A stretch of 9,565 bases of DNA from Nautiliaceae bacterium (GTDB lineage: Bacteria; Campylobacterota; Campylobacteria; Campylobacterales; Nautiliaceae), in the NCBI GenBank assembly GCA_027008345.1, contig JALTBU010000029.1:1872-11436 (forward strand), given 5' to 3'. Below, piece after piece: positions 5,396-9,565 of this stretch (positions are counted from its first letter, which is position 1; every line of letters starts with the position of its first letter). The notes under the pieces are model-generated. The model saw only the letters and a program-made list of their open reading frames with translations. It ran no database searches and had not been told where the DNA came from. Made by a program: the position numbers and the translations under genes.

Positions 5396-7894
5396 AAGTT
5401 AAAAATTTCAGAAGTAGCAAAAGAATTAGGATTAAAATCAAAAGAGGTTGTCGATATTGCAAAAGAACTCGGTATAAAAGCGAGTATAAGAAGCGGTATT
5501 GATCCGATGGATGCGGCAAAAATTGATGAATATTTAAAAAAAGGCCCTCAAAAAGAAAATAAAGAGATAAAAGAGCCTAAAAAAGAGGTTAAAGAAGTTC
5601 AGGAAACAAAAGAGATTAAACAAGAGGTTAAAGAAAAGCCAAAAAGAAAAAGACGCTCATCTTTTAATGACCTTGTTAAAAAAACACAAAAAGGCATTAC
5701 TATTGTTCAAAAAGCAAGAAAAGAAGAAAAAGAGCCTGTAAAAGAAGTAAATGAACAAAGAAAACCTGAAAAAAATGAAGTAAAAGAAATTAAAGAAGAG
5801 GTTAAAGAAGTTAAGACAAAAAAAAGAGCTAAAAAAGCACCTGCAAAACCTAAAAAAATTCAGGAAAAAGAGCTTAATATTAATGTAGATTTAGCAGATA
5901 TGGATGTTATAGAAGAAAATCAGGTAGAGCTTCTTGATTTATATTTTAATGATATTTCATTAAAAGAGGAAGAAGAAGAAAAAGTCCAAACTAAAACGCA
6001 AATTGAAAATAAAAAAGAAGCAAAAAAACAACAACAGCAAAAGAGAAAAAAAGCTATTAAAACTGAAAGTGGAATTAATAAAACAGCCGCTAAAAAAAGG
6101 AAAAAGAAAAAAAATAAAACAGATGAAATTAAAATAGTAAAAATACCAAAAGAAGTAAGGGTTTATGAATTTGCAGAAGCCATAAACAAACCTCTTGAAG
6201 AAGTAATAGAAGCATTAAGAGAACTTGGTGAAGAGAGAGATAAAAATGACTTTTTAGGAGAAGAATATATTGAAACCCTTGCAGAAGAATTTGAAGTACC
6301 TGTTGAAATATATGATCCTTTGGCTGAATTTGATTATGTTAAAAAATATGATGAAAAATGTCCTAAGGAAGAATTTACAACACCAAGACCTCCAATTGTT
6401 ACAATAATGGGTCATGTTGACCACGGTAAAACTTCATTGCTTGATAAAATAAGAAATAGCAGAATTACAGCAAAAGAAGCTGGCGGGATTACTCAGCATA
6501 TTGGTGCATATATGGTCGAAAAAGACGGTAAAAAAATAACATTTATAGATACTCCGGGACATGAAGCATTTACTGAAATGAGGGCAAGAGGTGCTCAGGT
6601 TACTGATATTGCCATTATAGTAGTTGCAGCTGATGATGGTGTTATGCCTCAAACACGTGAAGCAATAGCACATGCTCAGGCTGCCGGTGTTCCTTTTATT
6701 GTAGCTGTTAATAAAATAGATAAGCCTCAGGCAAATCCTGATTTAGTCAAATCACAGCTTGCAGAAATGGGAATAACTCCTGTTGAGTGGGGCGGTGAAT
6801 ATGAATTTGTTCATGTTTCAGCCCTTACAGGTCAGGGGATAGATGATTTACTTGAAACAATTTTACTTCAAGCAGAAATGATGGAACTTAAAGCAAATCC
6901 TAAATGTCCTGCAAAAGCAATTGTAATTGAAAGTAGAATTGAAAAAGGAAAAGGACCTGTTGCAACTGTAATTGTTAAAAACGGAACTCTTAAAAAACAA
7001 GACAGTTTTGTATGTGGTAAAACATATGGTAGGGTAAGACTTATTATTGATGATCTTGGAAAACAGAAAAAAGAAGTTCTTCCAGGAGAGCCTGCTGAAA
7101 TAACAGGATTTGATGAAGCTCCAAATGCAGGTGATGCGCTTGTAGCAGTAGAAAGTGATAAAGTAGCAAAAGAGACAGCTGAGAAATGGAAAGAATATTT
7201 AGAACAAAAAGAAAAATCTAAAACGACAAAAGCAACACTTGAAGATTTGCAAAAAATGATTCTTGAAGGTGAGCTTAAAAAACTTCCTGTAATTGTAAAA
7301 GCGGATACCCAGGGAAGTGTAGAAGCTATTAAAGGTAGCCTTGCAAAACTTAAAAATGAAGAAGTAAAGGTAAATGTAATACACTCTGATGTAGGTGCAA
7401 TTACTGAAAATGATGTGATTTTAGCAAAAGCATCTGAGCCGCATGCCATTATTTTAGGATTTAATGTAAGACCGACAAGCGGAGCAAAAAATAAAGCAAA
7501 ACAAGAAGGTATTGAAATTAGGACATACTCAATTATTTATGACCTTCTTGATGATGTAAAAGAATTATTAAGCGGTCTTATGACTCCAAAAATCAAAGAA
7601 GAAGTTACTGCAACTATTGAAGTTAGAGACGTATTTAATGTGCCAAAAGTCGGAACTGTTGCCGGATGTTATGTTCAAGACGGTGTGGTTCACAGAGGTG
7701 ATTATGTAAGGGTTATAAGAGACGGCGTTGTAATTTATGATTCAAAACTTGCATCCCTTAAAAGATTTAAAGATGATGTTAAAGAAGTCGGTAAAGGTTT
7801 TGAGTGTGGTATAATGGTAGAAGGCTATAATGATGTAAAAGTCGGGGATATCTTAGAAACTTATCAAAAAATAGAAGAAAAAGCTACTTTCTGA
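5393..7894 (+). CDS. infB: Translation initiation factor IF-2
   Basis: IF-2 is the GTPase that brings initiator fMet-tRNA to the 30S subunit and promotes 50S joining. The 833-residue protein holds, in order: an N-terminal IF2_N domain (3-50, KISEVAKELGLKSKEV); a long K/E-rich linker (51-250); a second IF2_N domain (253-302, VRVYEFAEAINKPLEEV); the G domain with P-loop GHVDHGKT (340-347), DTPGH (386-390), NKID (440-443) and SAL (476-478); and the C-terminal beta-barrel and fMet-tRNA-binding domains to the end. All GTPase motifs are intact and the length is near E. coli IF2 (890). The gene starts at TTG behind AAGGAG. It follows ylxR and precedes rbfA, as in many bacteria, but nusA is not beside it here. 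A 60-base spacer with a likely promoter separates it from rbfA. Confidence 0.97.
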   Translation: MKLKISEVAKELGLKSKEVVDIAKELGIKASIRSGIDPMDAAKIDEYLKKGPQKENKEIKEPKKEVKEVQETKEIKQEVKEKPKRKRRSSFNDLVKKTQKGITIVQKARKEEKEPVKEVNEQRKPEKNEVKEIKEEVKEVKTKKRAKKAPAKPKKIQEKELNINVDLADMDVIEENQVELLDLYFNDISLKEEEEEKVQTKTQIENKKEAKKQQQQKRKKAIKTESGINKTAAKKRKKKKNKTDEIKIVKIPKEVRVYEFAEAINKPLEEVIEALRELGEERDKNDFLGEEYIETLAEEFEVPVEIYDPLAEFDYVKKYDEKCPKEEFTTPRPPIVTIMGHVDHGKTSLLDKIRNSRITAKEAGGITQHIGAYMVEKDGKKITFIDTPGHEAFTEMRARGAQVTDIAIIVVAADDGVMPQTREAIAHAQAAGVPFIVAVNKIDKPQANPDLVKSQLAEMGITPVEWGGEYEFVHVSALTGQGIDDLLETILLQAEMMELKANPKCPAKAIVIESRIEKGKGPVATVIVKNGTLKKQDSFVCGKTYGRVRLIIDDLGKQKKEVLPGEPAEITGFDEAPNAGDALVAVESDKVAKETAEKWKEYLEQKEKSKTTKATLEDLQKMILEGELKKLPVIVKADTQGSVEAIKGSLAKLKNEEVKVNVIHSDVGAITENDVILAKASEPHAIILGFNVRPTSGAKNKAKQEGIEIRTYSIIYDLLDDVKELLSGLMTPKIKEEVTATIEVRDVFNVPKVGTVAGCYVQDGVVHRGDYVRVIRDGVVIYDSKLASLKRFKDDVKEVGKGFECGIMVEGYNDVKVGDILETYQKIEEKATF
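5543..6142 (+). repeat. Low-complexity K/E-rich linker of IF-2 with internal short repeats
   Basis: This segment encodes IF-2 residues 51-250. It is built largely from Lys, Glu, Val and Ile in KEVKE-like units, with a QQQQ run (213-216) and a KKRKKKK cluster (234-240). The 13-mer AGAGGTTAAAGAA occurs exactly at 5584-5596, 5623-5635 and 5797-5809, so part of the repetitiveness exists at DNA level. Such linkers are expected in IF-2 and vary greatly between species. Residues 88-107 (SSFNDLVKKTQKGITIVQ) and 162-189 are less repetitive and may be short ordered islands. Confidence 0.7.
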
Positions 7895-7906
7895 TTTTCT
7901 TCTTTC

Positions 7907-7935
7907 TTAAACTTTCCTTAAAAATTTGATATAAT
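7907..7935 (+). promoter_or_regulatory. Probable sigma-70 type promoter for rbfA-rimP-ribD
   Basis: A perfect TATAAT lies at 7930-7935, preceded by TTTGA, giving TTTGATATAAT, which is like the extended -10 boxes common in Campylobacterota. A weak -35-like TTAAAC is at 7907-7912 with 17 bases between; this phylum usually lacks a conserved -35. Transcription would begin around 7942, leaving a leader of only about a dozen bases that holds AAGGA (7945-7949). It sits in the longest spacer of the window. AT-richness raises the chance of random matches, so confidence is moderate. Confidence 0.5.
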
Positions 7936-7954
7936 AAATAAAAAAAGGATATTA

Positions 7955-8314
7955 ATGGGCAAAAGTATTAAAGTCCAAAGAAAAGAATCTGTTTTAAAAG
8001 AAGTGATTCCAGAAGCTCTTGCTCAAATGAATGATAACAGAATAAATTCATTAAGCGTCGTTGATGTTGTTTGCAGCAGAGACGGAAGCGATGCTAAGGT
8101 TTATCTTGAAAAAAGTTATTTAAACAAACAGGAACAACGCCAGGCTTTAAAACAGCTTAAACAGGCAAGAGGTTTCATACAAAACCAGACTCTTAAAGCG
8201 ACGGGATGGTACAGGGTTCCGAATCTCAGTTTTACATTCGATGATTTGTTAGAGCATGAAAATAAAATGGAAGATTTATTTGAAAAAATAAAAAAGGACA
8301 GTAATGAAACTTGA
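7955..8314 (+). CDS. rbfA: Ribosome-binding factor A (RbfA)
   Basis: RbfA is a small KH-domain protein that binds the 30S subunit and helps the 5' end of 16S rRNA mature, notably under cold conditions. The 119-residue product follows the family pattern: a basic N terminus with the helix RKESVLKEVIPEAL (9-22), SVVDVVCSRDGSDAKVYL (34-51), matching the conserved T-D-V-x-x-S-x-D-x-x-x-A-K-V-Y strand, a helix ALKQLKQARGFIQNQ (64-78), and TGWYRVPNLSFTFDD (83-97), corresponding to the R-x-x-P-x-L-x-F-x-x-D end of the fold, followed by an acidic helical tail. AAGGA at 7945-7949 is five bases before the ATG. The gene overlaps rimP by 11 bases. Confidence 0.93.
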   Translation: MGKSIKVQRKESVLKEVIPEALAQMNDNRINSLSVVDVVCSRDGSDAKVYLEKSYLNKQEQRQALKQLKQARGFIQNQTLKATGWYRVPNLSFTFDDLLEHENKMEDLFEKIKKDSNET

Positions 8315-8744
8315 AGAAGTTATTAAAAATATCGTTGAAGACAACGGATGTGAGCTTTATGATATAGAACAAACCACAGAAGGAGATAATAAATTTTACA
8401 GGGTTTATATAACAAAACCAGGAGGAGTTACTCTTAATGACTGTGCGGCTATAAATAACCTTTTATCACCTATTTTTGATATAGAAGACCCGGTGGAAGG
8501 AAAATATTTCTTAGAGGTAAGTTCTCCCGGGATTGAAAGAAAGCTTACTAAAAAAGAACATTTTGAAAAAAGCATTGGAGAAAATGTAAAAGTCACCACA
8601 AGTGAGGGTAAAAAGATAAAAGGAATGCTTAAAAATTTTGACGGAGAAATTGCAGAAATCGGAAAAGAAAAAATAAATTTCAACGATATTAAAAAAGCCA
8701 AAACATATGTTGATTGGAATACTTATAGTTTTAAAGAAGATTAA
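8304..8744 (+). CDS. rimP: Ribosome maturation factor RimP
   Basis: RimP binds the free 30S subunit and assists assembly of its head region. The 146-residue protein has the two-domain RimP layout. The N-terminal alpha/beta domain (1-75) includes GCELYDIE (15-22), RVYITKPGGVTLNDCAAI (33-50) and the hallmark LEVSSPGIERKL (67-78, the YxLEVSSPGxxRPL motif). The C-terminal Sm-like barrel (82-145) contains GENVKVTT and KKIKGMLKNFDG. AAGGA (8294-8298) is five bases before the ATG, inside the end of rbfA. Its TAA shares one base with the ribD ATG (TAATG). In many bacteria rimP heads the nusA-infB operon; here it follows rbfA, as in C. jejuni and H. pylori. Confidence 0.92.
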   Translation: MKLEEVIKNIVEDNGCELYDIEQTTEGDNKFYRVYITKPGGVTLNDCAAINNLLSPIFDIEDPVEGKYFLEVSSPGIERKLTKKEHFEKSIGENVKVTTSEGKKIKGMLKNFDGEIAEIGKEKINFNDIKKAKTYVDWNTYSFKED

Positions 8745-9565
8745 TGCTTTTAAAATTAGCCCTCAATGAAGCTTGGAAATACCAGTTTTTAACATATCCA
8801 AATCCAGCTGTGGGGGCATCGCTTATTGTAAAAAATAAACTTTTTGTATCAGCTCATAAAAAAGCGGGAGAGCCTCACGCAGAGGTTAATGTTTTGTGGG
8901 ATGCATTTAAATATTTTCATAAAACTCCTGATCTTAAAACTTCACAAGAAATACACGAATATTTAATCAAAAATCATAACAGTTTTTTTAATGATGCTGT
9001 CTTAGCTGTAACTCTTGAACCCTGCTCTCATATAGGTAAAACTCCATCTTGCGCTAATTTATTAAGTATTTTAAAACCAAAAAAAGTTACAATTGGTTAT
9101 AAAGATCCCATAAAAGAACATAGCGGAGGAGTGGAAATTCTTAAAAATGCTGAAATTGAAGTTGAAGTTTTGAATGATAAAGAGTGTTATAATCTGATAG
9201 AACCTTTTATAAAATGGAGTAATGATAGATTTATTTTTTTTAAACTCGCCCAGACTCTAAACGGGGTAATAAAAGGTGGATATATAAGCAGCGAAAATTC
9301 ACTGAACTGGGTTCATAAAATAAGGGATAAAATAGATTTACTGGTAATCGGCGGAAATACAGTCAGGATTGACAGACCAACACTTGATAGCAGAAGAATT
9401 AAAGGTAAAAATCCAGATGTTTTAATATACTCTAAAAATAAAAATTTTGATAGGAGTATTCCTCTTTTTAATGTAAAAAATAGAAAATTTTTTATTGAAG
9501 ATAATTTAGAAAAACTTAAAGATTATAAATTTATTATGGTTGAAGGAGGGGAAAAGCTTTATAAT
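8744..9565 (+). CDS. ribD: Riboflavin biosynthesis deaminase/reductase RibD (3' end beyond window)
   Basis: RibD performs two consecutive steps of riboflavin synthesis: deamination of the pyrimidine and reduction of the ribosyl side chain. The open frame runs from ATG at 8744 through 274 residues without a stop and is cut by the window edge. The deaminase domain (1-145) shows YPNPAVGASLIV (18-29), the catalytic HAEVN (H45, E47), and PCSHIGKTPSC (93-103) with zinc ligands C94 and C103. A stretch at 52-83 forms an extra loop between these motifs. The reductase domain starts near 162 with FKLAQTLNGVI (166-176), then GGNTVRIDRPTL (203-214) and MVEGGEKLY (265-273). Only the final part of the reductase domain is missing. 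The start overlaps the rimP stop (TAATG) and has only a weak AAAGAAG upstream, so it probably depends on translation of rimP. Confidence 0.93.
   Translation, partial: MLLKLALNEAWKYQFLTYPNPAVGASLIVKNKLFVSAHKKAGEPHAEVNVLWDAFKYFHKTPDLKTSQEIHEYLIKNHNSFFNDAVLAVTLEPCSHIGKTPSCANLLSILKPKKVTIGYKDPIKEHSGGVEILKNAEIEVEVLNDKECYNLIEPFIKWSNDRFIFFKLAQTLNGVIKGGYISSENSLNWVHKIRDKIDLLVIGGNTVRIDRPTLDSRRIKGKNPDVLIYSKNKNFDRSIPLFNVKNRKFFIEDNLEKLKDYKFIMVEGGEKLYN

Noticed and set aside
6868..7449. 193-codon open frame on the - strand inside infB
   Set aside because: It lies wholly within the conserved IF-2 coding sequence; its product is Ser/Phe-rich, has no recognisable motif and has the composition expected from the reverse complement of a Lys-rich gene.
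7807..7815. TGGTATAAT near the 3' end of infB
   Set aside because: It encodes conserved C-terminal IF-2 residues, and a better placed promoter candidate exists at 7907-7935.
7873..7903. Inverted repeat AGAAGAAAA / TTTTCTTCT (7873-7881 with 7895-7903) across the infB stop, possible terminator
   Set aside because: The nine-pair stem has only two G-C pairs and a 13-base loop, starts in coding sequence and is not followed by a clean T run. It is too weak to call a terminator.

Overview
This AT-rich window is a densely packed run of housekeeping genes, all on the + strand, from a bacterium of the Campylobacterota (Epsilonproteobacteria). The order M23 peptidase / minC / lpxC / tsaB-like / thrB / ylxR / infB / rbfA / rimP is the one I know from Campylobacter jejuni and Helicobacter pylori. 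The low GC, K/E-rich proteins, a minC next to lpxC and an NrnA-like DHH gene at the front make a vent-type lineage such as Nautiliales (Nautilia, Caminibacter, Lebetimonas) plausible. That finer placement is inference.

Layout. (1) 1-97: the last 31 codons of an unidentified upstream gene. (2) 99-3788: four genes in one translationally coupled chain with ATGA overlaps. They encode an NrnA-like DHH phosphoesterase, a membrane-anchored M23 (LytM) peptidoglycan endopeptidase, the division-site inhibitor MinC and the lipid A enzyme LpxC. (3) 3769-5115: a size-reduced TsaB-like protein, starting at TTG inside the end of lpxC, then homoserine kinase ThrB. (4) 5130-7894: the small YlxR (DUF448) RNA-binding protein and translation initiation factor IF-2. 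(5) 7955-9565: after a 60-base spacer with a good promoter-like element come RbfA, RimP and the 5' part of ribD, with overlapping start and stop codons.

The genes fall into three functional themes: envelope and septum building (M23 peptidase, MinC, LpxC), ribosome and tRNA function (TsaB-like, YlxR, IF-2, RbfA, RimP) and metabolism (ThrB, RibD, and DHH nucleotide or oligo-RNA turnover). No non-coding stretch exceeds 60 bases. There are no tRNA or rRNA genes, transposases, CRISPR arrays or phage genes.

I see no undescribed multi-gene system. The most unusual structure is a pair of five-unit, 7-bp-period repeat arrays (units starting AAT, most often AATGGAA) in inverted orientation. They bracket ylxR exactly: one covers its ribosome binding site and start codon, the other encodes its last residues and stop region. 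Secondary curiosities are the reduced TsaB, TTG starts for tsaB and infB, and a likely internal promoter ahead of rbfA.
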